64,000 bases of DNA from an uncultured bacterium (GCA_934875675.1 CAKXIK010000007.1:16802-80801), one strand, 5' to 3'. Shown: positions 49,253-58,970, counted from the first letter of the stretch. Notes: generated by a model from the letters alone, not told the origin. A program made the numbers and translations.

Positions 49253-52200
49253 TCAGACCTTTTCCACGCCCATCGTGGCGGCTTCGCCGTTGATGTCCCA
49301 TTCCTTCACATAGCCCTTGGGCTCTGCAGAGGAAAGGCTTTCGGCAAGCACGTCACGCAGGATGGAGGATTTGTTTTCCTCCGCAACGGCGAGGATGGTT
49401 TCGCTGCCGGAAATGGTGACGTTGATGTGGTCGGTGACCTCAAACCCAGCTTCCTTGCGCATCGTCTGCAGCTTGCTGACAATCTCGCGCAGATACCCCT
49501 CGCGGATCAGCTCCGGGGTAAGCGTTGTGTTGAGAGCAACCGTAACGCCGCCGTCGCTGAGGGTAAAGTAGCCTTCCTTTTGCTGTGCTTCAATCAGCAA
49601 ATCCTCGGCGGAAAGCTGTGCGGCACCGGTGGAAAGCTGCAGCATTATAAATCCGGTGGAATCAAGCTCCTTTTTGGCGGCAGAGCCGTCCAGAGCGGAA
49701 AGCTGCGTGCGGATTTCGCCAAGCTGCTTGCCAAACTTCGGCCCAAGCGTTTTCAGCTGCGGCTTGAAGGTGTAGGAAACAAGATTCTCCACATCCTCGG
49801 CAAACTCGACTGCCTTTACATTGAGCTCATCCTCGATGACCTCGACGTAATATTCCGGCAAAGCCTCGCCCGCTTTGACGATCATTTCGGAAAGCGGCTG
49901 GCGGTTTTTCAGGTTGGAGCCATTGCGCGCTGCACGACCGAGGGTGACGATCTTGAGCACGGTTTCCATGTTTGCCTCAAGCGTTTTATCGATGCGGCTT
50001 TCATCGACTGCGGGGAAATCGCACAGATGGACGCTTTCGGGTGCATTGGCATCAATGGAGCAGACCAGATTACGGTAGATATCCTCCGCCATGAACGGAA
50101 TCATCGGAGCGGCTGCCTTGGCGGTGGTGACAAGAGCCGTGTAAAGCGTCAGGTATGCGTTAATCTTATCCGCCTCCATGCCCTTTGCCCAGTAGCGCGC
50201 ACGGCCGCGGCGGACATACCAGTTGCTCATGTCGTCCACAAAATCCTGCAAAGCGCGGGCGGCTTCCGGAATGCGGTAGTTGGCAAGATTGCTGTCCACA
50301 TCACCAACCATGGTGTTAAGGCGGGAAAGCAGCCATTTGTCCATCACAGTGAGGCGGCTTTCATCGAGCGTATATTTGGTGGCATCAAAATCATCAATAT
50401 TGGCGTAAAGCACAAAGAATGCATAGGTGTTCCAGAGCGTGCCCATGAATTTGCGCTGACCTTCCACGACAGCCTTGCCATGGAAGCGGTTTGGCAGCCA
50501 CGGTGCAGAGTTTGTGTAGAAATACCAGCGGATGGCATCGGCACCGTAGGTTTGGAGTGCGTCCATCGGGTCAACGGCGTTGCCCTTGGATTTGCTCATC
50601 TTCTGACCGTTTTCGTCCTGCACATGACCAAGCACGATAACGTTTTTATACGGTGCTTTGTTGAAGAGCAGCGTCGAAATCGCAAGCAGAGAATAGAACC
50701 AGCCGCGTGTCTGGTCAACTGCCTCGCTGATGAAATCGGCGGGGAACTGCTGTTCAAACAAATCCTTGTTTTCGAACGGATAATGATGCTGCGCAAAAGG
50801 CATGGAGCCGGAATCGAACCAGCAGTCAATCACCTCGGGAACGCGCTTCATCGTGCCGCTGCAATGCGGGCATTTGATAGTGACCGCATCAATAAAGGGG
50901 CGATGCAGTTCAATATTTTCCGGGCAATTATCCGAAAGCTCCTTCAGCTCGGCAATGCTGCCAATGCTGTGACGGTGACCGCAGTCCGGGCATTCCCAGA
51001 TGTTCAGCGGCGTACCCCAATAGCGGTTGCGGCTGACGCCCCAGTCCTGCACATTTTCCAGCCAGTCGCCGAAACGACCCTTGCCGATACTTTCCGGAAT
51101 CCAGTTGACGGTGTTGTTATTGGCAATCAGGTCATCCTTCACGTCCGTCATCTTGATAAACCACTCTTCACGGGCGTAGTAAATCAGGGGTGTGTCGCAG
51201 CGCCAGCAATGCGGGTAGCTGTGCTCAAACTTCGGCGCATCAAAAAGCAATCCGCGCTGGCGAAGATCATCGAGCACGAGCGGATCGGCCTTTTTCACGA
51301 AGACACCGCCGAACGGGGTATCCTCGGTCATGTCACCCTTGGAATCGACGAGCTGCACAAACGGCATATCGTATTTACGGCCGACGCGTGCGTCATCTTC
51401 ACCAAAGGCGGGAGCCTGATGCACCACGCCGGTACCGTCGGTCAGCGTGACATAGCCGTCGCATACCACATAGAACGCCTTTTTGTGCTGCTTTTCCGCA
51501 AGCTTGGCGGCGCAGTCGTAAAGCGGCTCATACTCCATGCCCTCCATCTGCTTGCCGGGGAAGGTTTCCAGCACGGTGTAGGCTGCTTCGCCTTCCTCAT
51601 GATTCAGCTTGCCGAGCACCGTATCGAGCAGCGCGCTTGCCATATAATAGGTGTAACCGTCGCAGGCGGTTACCTTGGAATATTCCTCTTCCGGGTTTAC
51701 GCAGAGCGCAACGTTGGAGGGAAGTGTCCACGGCGTGGTGGTCCAGGCGAGAATATAGGCATCCTCGTTTTTGAGCTTGAAGCGCACCACCGCGGAACGC
51801 TCTTTCACGTCCTTATATCCCTGTGCAACCTCGTGAGACGAAAGCGGAGTTCCGCAACGGGGGCAGTACGGCACAACCTTAAAGCCCTTGTAAAGAAGCC
51901 CTTTGTCGTAAATCTGCTTGAGTGCCCACCATTCAGATTCGATGAAATCATTGTGATAGGTGACGTAGGGATTGTCCATGTCCGCCCAAAAGCCGACCAC
52001 GCCGGAGAAATCCTCCCACATTCCCTTGTATTTCCAGACGCTTTCCTTGCATTTTTCAATGAACGGTTCCAGTCCGTATTGTTCAATCTGCTCTTTGCCG
52101 TCCAGCCCGAGCAGCTTTTCAACTTCGAGTTCCACCGGCAGACCGTGGGTGTCCCAACCGGCTTTGCGCGGAACCATGCAGCCCTTCATCGTGCGGTAGC

Positions 52201-52408
52201 GCGGAATCATATCCTTGATTACGCGGGTCAGCACATGACCGATATGCGGCTTTCCGTTTGCAGTGGGCGGGCCGTCATAAAAGACATAGGGCTCCCCCTC
52301 CGCGCGGGTTTCGATGCTTTTTTCAAAAATCTTGTTTTCCTGCCAGAATTTTTCGATGTCGTGCTCTCTGGCGACAAAGTCCATGTTGGTCGGCACTTTG
52401 CGATACAT
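49253..52408 (-). CDS. ileS: Isoleucyl-tRNA synthetase, type 2 (IleS2-like)
   Basis: A 1051-residue class I synthetase. HIGH motif at residues 55-58 ('GKPHIGHVL'), connecting-peptide editing domain with 'LAWTTTPWTLPSNVAL' (Thr-rich editing motif), 'DCWFDSGSMPFAQ', and 'KMSKSKGNAVDP' as the KMSKS loop. The length, the 'MDFVAREHDIEKFW' start and the long C-terminal anticodon domain fit the eukaryote-like type 2 enzymes, some of which are less sensitive to mupirocin. It charges tRNA-Ile with isoleucine in the cytoplasm. It is expressed behind a T-box leader. The ATG follows GGATGGAAT. Confidence 0.96.
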   Translation of the reverse strand: MYRKVPTNMDFVAREHDIEKFWQENKIFEKSIETRAEGEPYVFYDGPPTANGKPHIGHVLTRVIKDMIPRYRTMKGCMVPRKAGWDTHGLPVELEVEKLLGLDGKEQIEQYGLEPFIEKCKESVWKYKGMWEDFSGVVGFWADMDNPYVTYHNDFIESEWWALKQIYDKGLLYKGFKVVPYCPRCGTPLSSHEVAQGYKDVKERSAVVRFKLKNEDAYILAWTTTPWTLPSNVALCVNPEEEYSKVTACDGYTYYMASALLDTVLGKLNHEEGEAAYTVLETFPGKQMEGMEYEPLYDCAAKLAEKQHKKAFYVVCDGYVTLTDGTGVVHQAPAFGEDDARVGRKYDMPFVQLVDSKGDMTEDTPFGGVFVKKADPLVLDDLRQRGLLFDAPKFEHSYPHCWRCDTPLIYYAREEWFIKMTDVKDDLIANNNTVNWIPESIGKGRFGDWLENVQDWGVSRNRYWGTPLNIWECPDCGHRHSIGSIAELKELSDNCPENIELHRPFIDAVTIKCPHCSGTMKRVPEVIDCWFDSGSMPFAQHHYPFENKDLFEQQFPADFISEAVDQTRGWFYSLLAISTLLFNKAPYKNVIVLGHVQDENGQKMSKSKGNAVDPMDALQTYGADAIRWYFYTNSAPWLPNRFHGKAVVEGQRKFMGTLWNTYAFFVLYANIDDFDATKYTLDESRLTVMDKWLLSRLNTMVGDVDSNLANYRIPEAARALQDFVDDMSNWYVRRGRARYWAKGMEADKINAYLTLYTALVTTAKAAAPMIPFMAEDIYRNLVCSIDANAPESVHLCDFPAVDESRIDKTLEANMETVLKIVTLGRAARNGSNLKNRQPLSEMIVKAGEALPEYYVEVIEDELNVKAVEFAEDVENLVSYTFKPQLKTLGPKFGKQLGEIRTQLSALDGSAAKKELDSTGFIMLQLSTGAAQLSAEDLLIEAQQKEGYFTLSDGGVTVALNTTLTPELIREGYLREIVSKLQTMRKEAGFEVTDHINVTISGSETILAVAEENKSSILRDVLAESLSSAEPKGYVKEWDINGEAATMGVEKV

Positions 52409-52462
52409 ATTTCATTCCATCCTTTCACGGCGCGCGTTTCTCGTCCGCCTGCCGGTTCAAAA

Positions 52463-52745
52463 TAAAAAAGCCTTCGTCCATAACAGGACGAAGGCTTGCA
52501 TTGCAAAACGATTCGTGATACCACCCATTACGGCATACCGGCTTGATATGCGTTCCCGCTAACGGAGGAAACCCGGCGAGATTTACTTCTGCCCTGCTCC
52601 GGCAGCAACCGAAAAGCAGAATCAGGTTCAACCTGCAACTCTGGAGTGATCTTCCCCACCGGCTACTCGCACCGGGCTTGCACTCTCCCCGGCTCGCTCT
52701 GCCTTTTACACAGCGGCTACTCTCTCCATCACAGTTTTTGATGCT
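52463..52745 (-). promoter_or_regulatory. T-box riboswitch leader of ileS
   Basis: Minus-strand leader with the T-box sequence GGGTGGTATCACG (52514-52526), which pairs with the uncharged tRNA acceptor end. A terminator stem AGCCTTCGTCC / GGACGAAGGCT with TTTTTTATTTT follows (52463-52497). A stem I contains a plausible specifier ATC at 52648-52650 (isoleucine) and AGTA-type motifs. Uncharged tRNA-Ile would stabilise the antiterminator and allow ileS transcription. Confidence 0.92.
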
Positions 52746-52759
52746 GTTTAATTAAAATT

Positions 52760-52788
52760 ATCATAGCACAGATATTTTTAAATTGCAA
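52760..52788 (-). promoter_or_regulatory. Promoter of the ileS T-box transcript
   Basis: TTGCAA (52783-52788) and TATGAT (52760-52765) on the minus strand, spacer 17. Confidence 0.65.
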
Positions 52789-52904
52789 GCGGCAAAAACG
52801 GCAGAGCGCAGCAGGAAAAAAGATATTTTGCCAATGGAACGATATCCTGCAAAAAACGCGGAAGTCAAACCGCATTGACCACCGCGTTAATTCAAAAATA
52901 AATA

Positions 52905-53669
52905 TTATTTTGCAAAAAAGGCCTCTGCGTTTTCAGAATAAAGCTTTTTCTGAATTTCTTCGCTCAGACCGGTTTCTTCCACGTTCATGACCTGTGTTCT
53001 CATCACATAGAACGGATAGGAAGAGCCGAAGAGAAGGCGGTCAGCGGGGAACTGTTCCAGTCCATAAGGCATCCAGCCTACACCGTTTTTAAACAGAGAC
53101 ATCTCAAAGTAAACATTCGGGCATTCCTTGCAGAGAGGTGCAAACGGCAGCATCTCCCATCCGCTAAATCCGCAGAAGAGCAGCTTGACGTCCGGCATTG
53201 CCTTGGCAAGCGCAGTAAACTCATCGTTGTCGGGTTCGCGAGGGAGAACGAGGTAGTTCAGACGAACATCCTCAATCCGGCGGACGACATAAAGCGGAAG
53301 ATGATGATTAACCAGAACCTTATGCAGCGTTTCCATGCAGTCGTCGGTTAAACGATAGCCATGGTATCCGGGCACAATTTTCACAGCGGCAACGTCAAAC
53401 CGTTCCACCGCTTCGTCAATCATTTCATCAAAGGCAGGCAGTGTGGGGTTGACGGTAATTACCTGACGATATTCCGTTCCCGCAAGCTCAGCAGCAAGGC
53501 GCTCTTCGCTTTCCATCGGATCGTTGTAAAAAACGCTCTCCAGGGACGCAACACAGCCGCCGGTTATTCCGTAACGCTGGTGCATTGCTTTTAAATCGGC
53601 AACGGTATGGTTTGGAATGAGTCGGAACGGCCAGTTTCCCCAAAGTCCGCAGGCATCAAATTTTTTCAT
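52905..53669 (-). CDS. Amidohydrolase-family protein lacking the metal-binding motifs
   Basis: A 254-residue protein of the Amidohydro_2 fold. It lines up with its neighbour at 53686, but the HxH at the start of that family (DVHAH) is replaced by 'KFDACGLWGNWPF', the 'MAHIG' strand by 'LFCGFSGWEM', and the 'FGTDMP' aspartate by 'LFGSSYPFY'. So the metal ligands are missing and classical hydrolase activity is unlikely. It may be a non-catalytic partner or have a changed mechanism. The ATG at 53669 follows AGGAGGAAAACCCT. It ends the operon started by the active paralogue. Confidence 0.75.
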   Translation of the reverse strand: MKKFDACGLWGNWPFRLIPNHTVADLKAMHQRYGITGGCVASLESVFYNDPMESEERLAAELAGTEYRQVITVNPTLPAFDEMIDEAVERFDVAAVKIVPGYHGYRLTDDCMETLHKVLVNHHLPLYVVRRIEDVRLNYLVLPREPDNDEFTALAKAMPDVKLLFCGFSGWEMLPFAPLCKECPNVYFEMSLFKNGVGWMPYGLEQFPADRLLFGSSYPFYVMRTQVMNVEETGLSEEIQKKLYSENAEAFFAK

Positions 53670-53685
53670 AGGGTTTTCCTCCTCC

Positions 53686-54423
53686 TTACAGCTTAAACAG
53701 CTTTTGCGCGTTGCCGCTGAGAATCTGTGATTTTTCGGCATCGGTCAGATTGGCTTCCAACACCTGCGAATAGCTGACGGCAAAGTCAATACCGGGCATA
53801 TCGGTGCCAAAAAGCACGCGGTCAATGCCGAGCATTTTAATTGCATACGGAAGGTCATTCGCATGGTTAATGGAGCCGGAAAAATCCGCCCATACATTCT
53901 TGCAGTTTTTTACCGCACGCAGCTCGCGAACACAGTTTGCGCCAATGTGTGCCATCAGCAGCTTGGATTCGGGGTAGCGGCGGGAAAGGTTTGCCATGTG
54001 CTCGCCGAGTGATTCATAAGGAAGCTGGTCAACCGCTTTGTAAAAGGTATGAACCAGAATCGGAATATCATAATCAATGCATTTTTCAACAATGGGGTTC
54101 ACCAACGGATCATCACAAAACGTGGAGGTCCACAACTTTACACCGCAGAATCCGCGGTCTTCCACACAGGTGCGCAGTTCGCTGAGGGCGTCCGGATTGC
54201 GCGGGTTCAGGTAGCAGTATCCCATAATCAGGTCGGGCTGCTCTTTCATAAATTCCCACGTAAGCTGGTTGTCGTGCTTAACTTCCTCCACGGAGGGAAT
54301 ATAAGTGTTCAGTGTGGAGATCATTACCTTGTCTACGCCAAACTGATTCACAGCCTGCAAAATTTCTCGCTTGTCCTGGTCGGGACGTGACTCCCACAAG
54401 TGCGCATGTACATCAACGATCAT
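53686..54423 (-). CDS. Amidohydrolase-family enzyme (Amidohydro_2)
   Basis: A 245-residue metal-dependent hydrolase. 'MIVDVHAHLWESRPDQD' carries the HxH, 'FCGVKLWTSTFCDDPLVNP' and 'LVHTFYKAVDQLP' the central Lys/His region, 'KLLMAHIGANCVRE' the next His, and 'VLFGTDMPGIDFAV' the catalytic Asp. The family includes decarboxylases and lactone or amide hydrolases; the substrate is unknown. Followed 16 bases later by the motif-lacking relative. Divergent from the YesM-like kinase, so a regulated catabolic function is plausible. Confidence 0.8.
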   Translation of the reverse strand: MIVDVHAHLWESRPDQDKREILQAVNQFGVDKVMISTLNTYIPSVEEVKHDNQLTWEFMKEQPDLIMGYCYLNPRNPDALSELRTCVEDRGFCGVKLWTSTFCDDPLVNPIVEKCIDYDIPILVHTFYKAVDQLPYESLGEHMANLSRRYPESKLLMAHIGANCVRELRAVKNCKNVWADFSGSINHANDLPYAIKMLGIDRVLFGTDMPGIDFAVSYSQVLEANLTDAEKSQILSGNAQKLFKL

Positions 54424-54569
54424 TCAAATCACCTCTGCTATCAATTGTGTAACTGTTTTGTTACGCTTTTATTCTATTGTCTTTTGACGGAAATTTCAAT
54501 TGCTTTCTTTATATTTTTTGGAAAAGTCAATTTCCTAACAGAATCCGCACAGACAAGCCGCTATCCCGT

Positions 54570-54598
54570 TTGAATTTCAAACAAAAGCATGATACAAT
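54570..54598 (+). promoter_or_regulatory. Promoter of the two-component pair
   Basis: TTGAAT at 54570 and TACAAT at 54593, spacer 17, about 55 bases before the kinase start. Confidence 0.6.
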
Positions 54599-54652
54599 AT
54601 ATAAAAAACAAATCGGAGTATGTATAATTTTGTCGTTGGATGGGGAGATTTC

Positions 54653-56416
54653 ATGAAACGGTTTCGACAAATGCCGATTGCGTATCAGCTTTGGATTCTT
54701 GCAGCTTTTGTGCTGGTAATTTTAAGCAGCTGCATGTGTATTGCTTATTATATGATTGCGGGAACGCTGGTGCAGAACAATATTTCGTATACCACAGATG
54801 TTTTTTCTCAAATGAAAACCTCATTGGAAAAGCAGTGTGACCGGATGGAAAGCCTTTTGCAGCGGACAGGGTATAACCGCTCGGTGTTCAATTACCTTGC
54901 TGCTAAAGATAACAATGATCGTTATCAGCCGGCAAAGGAGCTCGATTCGCTGGCGCTGAGCGCCAATCAGATTGACCAGAATGTGCAGGAGTTTATTGTA
55001 ACGGGTTATAATGACGTTGATTACTTTTCCAATGGGCGTACAGCAGAGGTTTTGGCGGCACTTGAGGAGATTCCCGCCGAGACGGAAAATTATTATCATC
55101 TGACCAATATTTTTAATTACAAGAGCTCTCGGACGCGGCGCTGTTTTTTGCTGACCACACAGCTCAAGGATGTTTATAATCTAACCGGTGTGCCGGATTC
55201 CGGTCAGATTTCATTTGTTGTCCAGATTGATTTTCTGGGTGTCAGTGATTTTCAGGATCAGTTCAATACAGGAATTTTTATTCTGAATTCTGAACATAAG
55301 GTTTGTGCGCAGAACCGTTCCACGGATATTAAGGAAGAGCTTGATGTGATGGAACAGTGGCTCAGTCATCAGGAAGAAGCCACCCAGACCCAGATGAACA
55401 TCGAGGATGCTGAGTATTTGATTAATTTTGACAAGCTGCCCTCCATCCAAGGATATATTGTAAGCGTAACCTCAAAAAAAGCAATTGTCAGCAATGTATA
55501 CTGGGTGCGGGATCTGACGATTATTCTGGTTGTGGTGGCAGCAATTCTGCTGGTACTGTTTTTCTTCGTGTTCAGCCGCAGTCTTACGGTTCCGCTTTCG
55601 CAATTTTCACATCATATGGAGCGGGTCAAAACCGGCAGTGTGGATATGATGCGTCAACCGGTAGAACTGGATGGTTGCCGCGAAATCATGGAGATCTCAG
55701 ACCAGTTTAACGGCATGATCGGTGAAATTGACCGGCTCAACCACAGCTTGTTTAATACGATGGAAACACTTTACGATGCAGAAATTCAGAAAAAGCAAAC
55801 GGAACTGCTGTACCTGAAAAGCCAGATCAACCCGCATTTTCTTCACAACACGCTGGAGGTTATTCTGGGCATTGCATATACCGAAAATGCACCGGAGACT
55901 GCGCGCATGATCAAAGCACTTTCCCGTATTTTCCGTTACAGTATCCGCGGTGCCGATACGGTTACGGTTGCGGATGAGCTGAAAATTGCGCAGGCGTATG
56001 TCGATATTCAGCAAATTCGGTTTTACGATAAATTTCGCGTGGAATATGATTTTGACGAAACGGTGCTGCAAAATCGAATTCCGAAAATGGTAATGCAGCC
56101 TTTGATTGAAAACGCTATTACCCACGGACTGGAGGAATGCACACACGACGGACTGCTCAAAGTTGGAGGATCATTTGAAGGCGATGCGATGACGCGGCTT
56201 TGGGTGGAGGATAACGGTGCAGGCATCAATGAGGAACAGCTTACCAAGATGCGCAGTGTGATTGCGCAGAAAAGCATCTTCCGTTCGGAAAGCATCGGGT
56301 TTGAAAATGTGGTATACCGGCTGAAGCTGCTTTACGGAGACCGATGCCGCATTGAGGTGACCAGTGAACTGAACCATGGTACGCGTGTGGAACTGTGGAT
56401 TCCGTGGATGGAGTAA
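54653..56416 (+). CDS. YesM-type membrane sensor histidine kinase
   Basis: A 587-residue protein. N-terminal membrane helix (about 10-32), a large extracytoplasmic region of about 250 residues, a second helix ('LTIILVVVAAILLVLFFFVF', about 290-310), a HAMP-like linker, and the His_kinase (PF06580) dimerisation box 'LYLKSQINPHFLHNTLEVIL' with the phospho-accepting His. A HATPase_c domain follows ('MVMQPLIENAITHGLEECTH', 'LWVEDNGAGI', 'SIGFENVVYRLKLLYG'). YesM-type kinases sense carbohydrate or peptide signals. The ATG at 54653 follows GGGGAG and gives a normal membrane start. Confidence 0.9.
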   Translation: MKRFRQMPIAYQLWILAAFVLVILSSCMCIAYYMIAGTLVQNNISYTTDVFSQMKTSLEKQCDRMESLLQRTGYNRSVFNYLAAKDNNDRYQPAKELDSLALSANQIDQNVQEFIVTGYNDVDYFSNGRTAEVLAALEEIPAETENYYHLTNIFNYKSSRTRRCFLLTTQLKDVYNLTGVPDSGQISFVVQIDFLGVSDFQDQFNTGIFILNSEHKVCAQNRSTDIKEELDVMEQWLSHQEEATQTQMNIEDAEYLINFDKLPSIQGYIVSVTSKKAIVSNVYWVRDLTIILVVVAAILLVLFFFVFSRSLTVPLSQFSHHMERVKTGSVDMMRQPVELDGCREIMEISDQFNGMIGEIDRLNHSLFNTMETLYDAEIQKKQTELLYLKSQINPHFLHNTLEVILGIAYTENAPETARMIKALSRIFRYSIRGADTVTVADELKIAQAYVDIQQIRFYDKFRVEYDFDETVLQNRIPKMVMQPLIENAITHGLEECTHDGLLKVGGSFEGDAMTRLWVEDNGAGINEEQLTKMRSVIAQKSIFRSESIGFENVVYRLKLLYGDRCRIEVTSELNHGTRVELWIPWME

Positions 56417-56458
56417 ACACAGCCAAACGCTTTGCAGAGGCAGAAAGGATGAATTTTC

Positions 56459-57883
56459 ATGTATCGTGTCGTCTTAATCGATGATGAGCGTTTTGTGCTT
56501 GCCAGCCTGGAAGGACGAATCGAGTGGGAAGAACACGGATTTAAGGTCGTGGGAAAAGCAATGAGCGCAGCAGAAGGAATTGCGCTGATTCGCAGCGAGC
56601 GTCCCGACATCGTTTTTACGGATATTAAAATGCCGGGCATGAGTGGGCTGGAGATGATTCATGAACTGGTGGATGAATTTCCCCAGATTAAATTTGTAAT
56701 CATCAGCGGCTATAACGAGTTTCAGTATGCCAAGCAGGCGATGGAATACGGTGTGCTCGGTTTTTGTGTCAAGCCGTTTGATGAAGAAGAAATTTACAGC
56801 ATTCTTGCCCGTGCAAGCCATCAGATTGAAAGTAATCCAAGCAAAACGAAGGAGAAGGCGCTCTCTTTGCGCATGGGAGCCGATCTTTCGCCCGAGGAGG
56901 CAGAACGGTTCCTTTCGGAATTTGGATTTGCGGCGGATACTTCCCGCGCAGTTGTGCTGTGTGAGAAGGATACGCAGCTGATTTTACCCAAGCGCCTGCC
57001 CCATATAGAATTTTCAGACCTTCCCCTGCGACACGGCTTTTTAATTGCGGCATCATCCGAGGAAGCGATTCAGCCGTTTTTACCATCAGGAAAACAGATT
57101 GGCATCAGCAGAATTTTTGCGCGCAGCGGTGATTTTTCTGCCGCCTGCAAAGAGGCGACACTTGCCTATTTTCAAAAATTTATCAACGCAAAAAACTGCA
57201 ATATGTTTTCCGGACAGGTATCGGTGGAGCAGTCGGTCGCATTGATTCAGGATCTGCAAAGCCGCTATTATTGCCGCGATCTGGCGGGAGCCCATGAACT
57301 TTTTGTGCAGCTAAAGGCGCTGTTCGCTTCGGACGTACTCACGATTCGGTCGGCACACCGGTTGTATCAGTCCATGCTGTTTGTGTTTTCCGGCAGTGCA
57401 AAAGACTGCGAAACATACGATCAGCTCTGCCAGCAATATCCCAATGTGGATGCAATGCTGCAGGATATTGAGCAGCATCTGATTGCCGACATTGCTGAAA
57501 CTCACACCTTTTCAGAACGCAGATCCGCAATCGGAAATATTCTTTGTTATGTCAACGAGCATTACTTTGATTATGACCTGACGATGCAGACGCTTTCCGA
57601 ACAGTTTGACCTGAATGCCAATTACATTAGCCAGTTGTTCCGCAAAAGCCCAGCGGAAAGCTTTACGAAATATCTTACGTCTGTCAGAATGGATCACGCA
57701 AAGAATTTATTGGAAAAAAGCGAAGATCCGATTAAGGCAGTTGGCGAAAAGGTGGGCTATGCGGATTATTTTTATTTTGCCAAGGTGTTTAAGAAAACCG
57801 TTCACCAGACTCCCGGTGAATATCGTGCCGCACATCAGCAGACAGAGCAACAGGAGGAAACTTCTGCCGCACAGGAAACATAA
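56459..57883 (+). CDS. YesN-type response regulator with AraC helix-turn-helix
   Basis: A 474-residue protein. The receiver domain (1-120) has 'MYRVVLIDDERFVLASLEGR', with acidic pocket Asp8-Asp9 and phospho-acceptor Asp55 in 'DIVFTDIKMPG', and 'FVIISGYNEFQYAKQAMEYG'. A ~250-residue middle region of unknown fold follows. The C-terminal ~100 residues are an AraC-type DNA-binding domain: 'QTLSEQFDLNANYISQLFRK' and 'YLTSVRMDHAKNLLEKSED' and 'VGYADYFYFAKVFKKTVHQT'. Partner of the upstream kinase, 42 bases apart. Regulated targets are probably nearby uptake or catabolic genes, not identified here. Confidence 0.92.
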   Translation: MYRVVLIDDERFVLASLEGRIEWEEHGFKVVGKAMSAAEGIALIRSERPDIVFTDIKMPGMSGLEMIHELVDEFPQIKFVIISGYNEFQYAKQAMEYGVLGFCVKPFDEEEIYSILARASHQIESNPSKTKEKALSLRMGADLSPEEAERFLSEFGFAADTSRAVVLCEKDTQLILPKRLPHIEFSDLPLRHGFLIAASSEEAIQPFLPSGKQIGISRIFARSGDFSAACKEATLAYFQKFINAKNCNMFSGQVSVEQSVALIQDLQSRYYCRDLAGAHELFVQLKALFASDVLTIRSAHRLYQSMLFVFSGSAKDCETYDQLCQQYPNVDAMLQDIEQHLIADIAETHTFSERRSAIGNILCYVNEHYFDYDLTMQTLSEQFDLNANYISQLFRKSPAESFTKYLTSVRMDHAKNLLEKSEDPIKAVGEKVGYADYFYFAKVFKKTVHQTPGEYRAAHQQTEQQEETSAAQET

Positions 57884-57886
57884 CAG

Positions 57887-57927
57887 AAACCCCGATGCAC
57901 CTTTTTCACAAAGTGCACCGGGGTTTT
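57887..57927. terminator. Bidirectional terminator
   Basis: AACCCCGATGCAC / GTGCACCGGGGTT stem with one mismatch and T/A tails on both sides, between convergent genes. Confidence 0.9.
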
Positions 57928-57945
57928 GCAAAAGCGAAATAAAAA

Positions 57946-58734
57946 TTAATAATTTGCAAGGTCGGCAGCGTTTTCTACCATTACAATCCGGGTGTTGGCA
58001 TCAACGGTTTTCAGCAGCTGCACCACCAATTCATCCGGAAGTGCAACACAGCCTCCCGTGGAACCGGCAGTCAGGCAGTGCAGAAAAATAGCAGACCCTT
58101 TGCCCGGTGTGCAGTCGGTATTGTAGTTAATGGAAAGCGCATAGTCGTAGCAGGAAACAGCCATCAGATGTTCCGCAGAATTCCAGTCTTTTTCTACTTT
58201 ATCCGCGGAAACGAATTGATTGTAGTATTTGGAATTGGAGTCGTCTACCCAAAAGTTATTCTCGTTTAGCTTGTGATATGCAATTACCGAGCCGGGGTCG
58301 TCTTGACGGCCGAATGCTATACCGAAGGTGTAGGCGCCGGTTGGTGTTTTTGCGTCTCCCTCCTGTTTTTCTGCGGTCATACCATTCTTGCCGATATAAC
58401 AATCAGTGGAAAAAACCTCGTTCCAGACATCCTGATCTCCTTTTTGAAAAAGGGTTGCCGTTGCAAGAGAGCTGCGCTGCCACACAACCGTTAAAATTTT
58501 GTCTGTTTCCCCGGCAAGTTTGATGGAAGAAACACGTTCCGCCAGAGGAACAGAATCGGGTTGGGTGGAGACGGCAGAAGAGACTTGAACAGAGGAAACT
58601 TTTTCTTCCGCAGAGGAATCAGACGAAGAGGCAGCATCTTTGCTTTCAGCGGAGGAACCGGTAGTGGCGGCGCATCCCGCAACACCGGTCAGCACCAATA
58701 GCACAGAGCAGAAACAAAGCAGCATTTTTTTCAT
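57946..58734 (-). CDS. L,D-transpeptidase-like lipoprotein (YkuD fold)
   Basis: A 262-residue exported lipoprotein. The signal 'MKKMLLCFCSVLLVLTGVAG' ends in a lipobox Cys (residue 21) and is followed by a Ser/Ala/Glu-rich linker (about 22-65). The catalytic YkuD signature appears as 'FLHCLTAGSTGGCVALPD' (His, Ser-x-Gly-Gly-Cys), with 'GDAKTPTGAYTFGIAFG' upstream. L,D-transpeptidases crosslink murein or attach proteins. The HG of the usual HGx is HC here, so the His may still act but the neighbourhood is changed. Good ATG; monocistronic. Confidence 0.85.
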   Translation of the reverse strand: MKKMLLCFCSVLLVLTGVAGCAATTGSSAESKDAASSSDSSAEEKVSSVQVSSAVSTQPDSVPLAERVSSIKLAGETDKILTVVWQRSSLATATLFQKGDQDVWNEVFSTDCYIGKNGMTAEKQEGDAKTPTGAYTFGIAFGRQDDPGSVIAYHKLNENNFWVDDSNSKYYNQFVSADKVEKDWNSAEHLMAVSCYDYALSINYNTDCTPGKGSAIFLHCLTAGSTGGCVALPDELVVQLLKTVDANTRIVMVENAADLANY

Positions 58735-58882
58735 TCAAATCATTCCTTTCTCAAATTCCGGAACACCAACCGGACACAACAAATTAATTTAATTCTATCA
58801 TATCAAGACCCAAAACACTTGCCGGTTTTTCTAAAAAAATGCACAGCTTTTGTGGACCCCAATAGCCTTAAAAAAGGTTCGG

Positions 58883-58911
58883 TTGCAAATTTATGGCCGC
58901 AATGATACAAT
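58883..58911 (+). promoter_or_regulatory. Promoter of the apbE operon
   Basis: TTGCAA at 58883 and TACAAT at 58906, spacer 17. Confidence 0.6.
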
Positions 58912-58970
58912 CAAATCGGAATTTATTCGGTAAATTTTCGCGGGAAATTGCAGAAAGGTCAGGTTAGTTC

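Noticed and set aside
49235..52465. 1076-codon plus-strand open frame opposite ileS
   Set aside because: It is the mirror of the ileS coding strand, with no RBS and no family features; ileS has intact HIGH and KMSKS motifs and a T-box.
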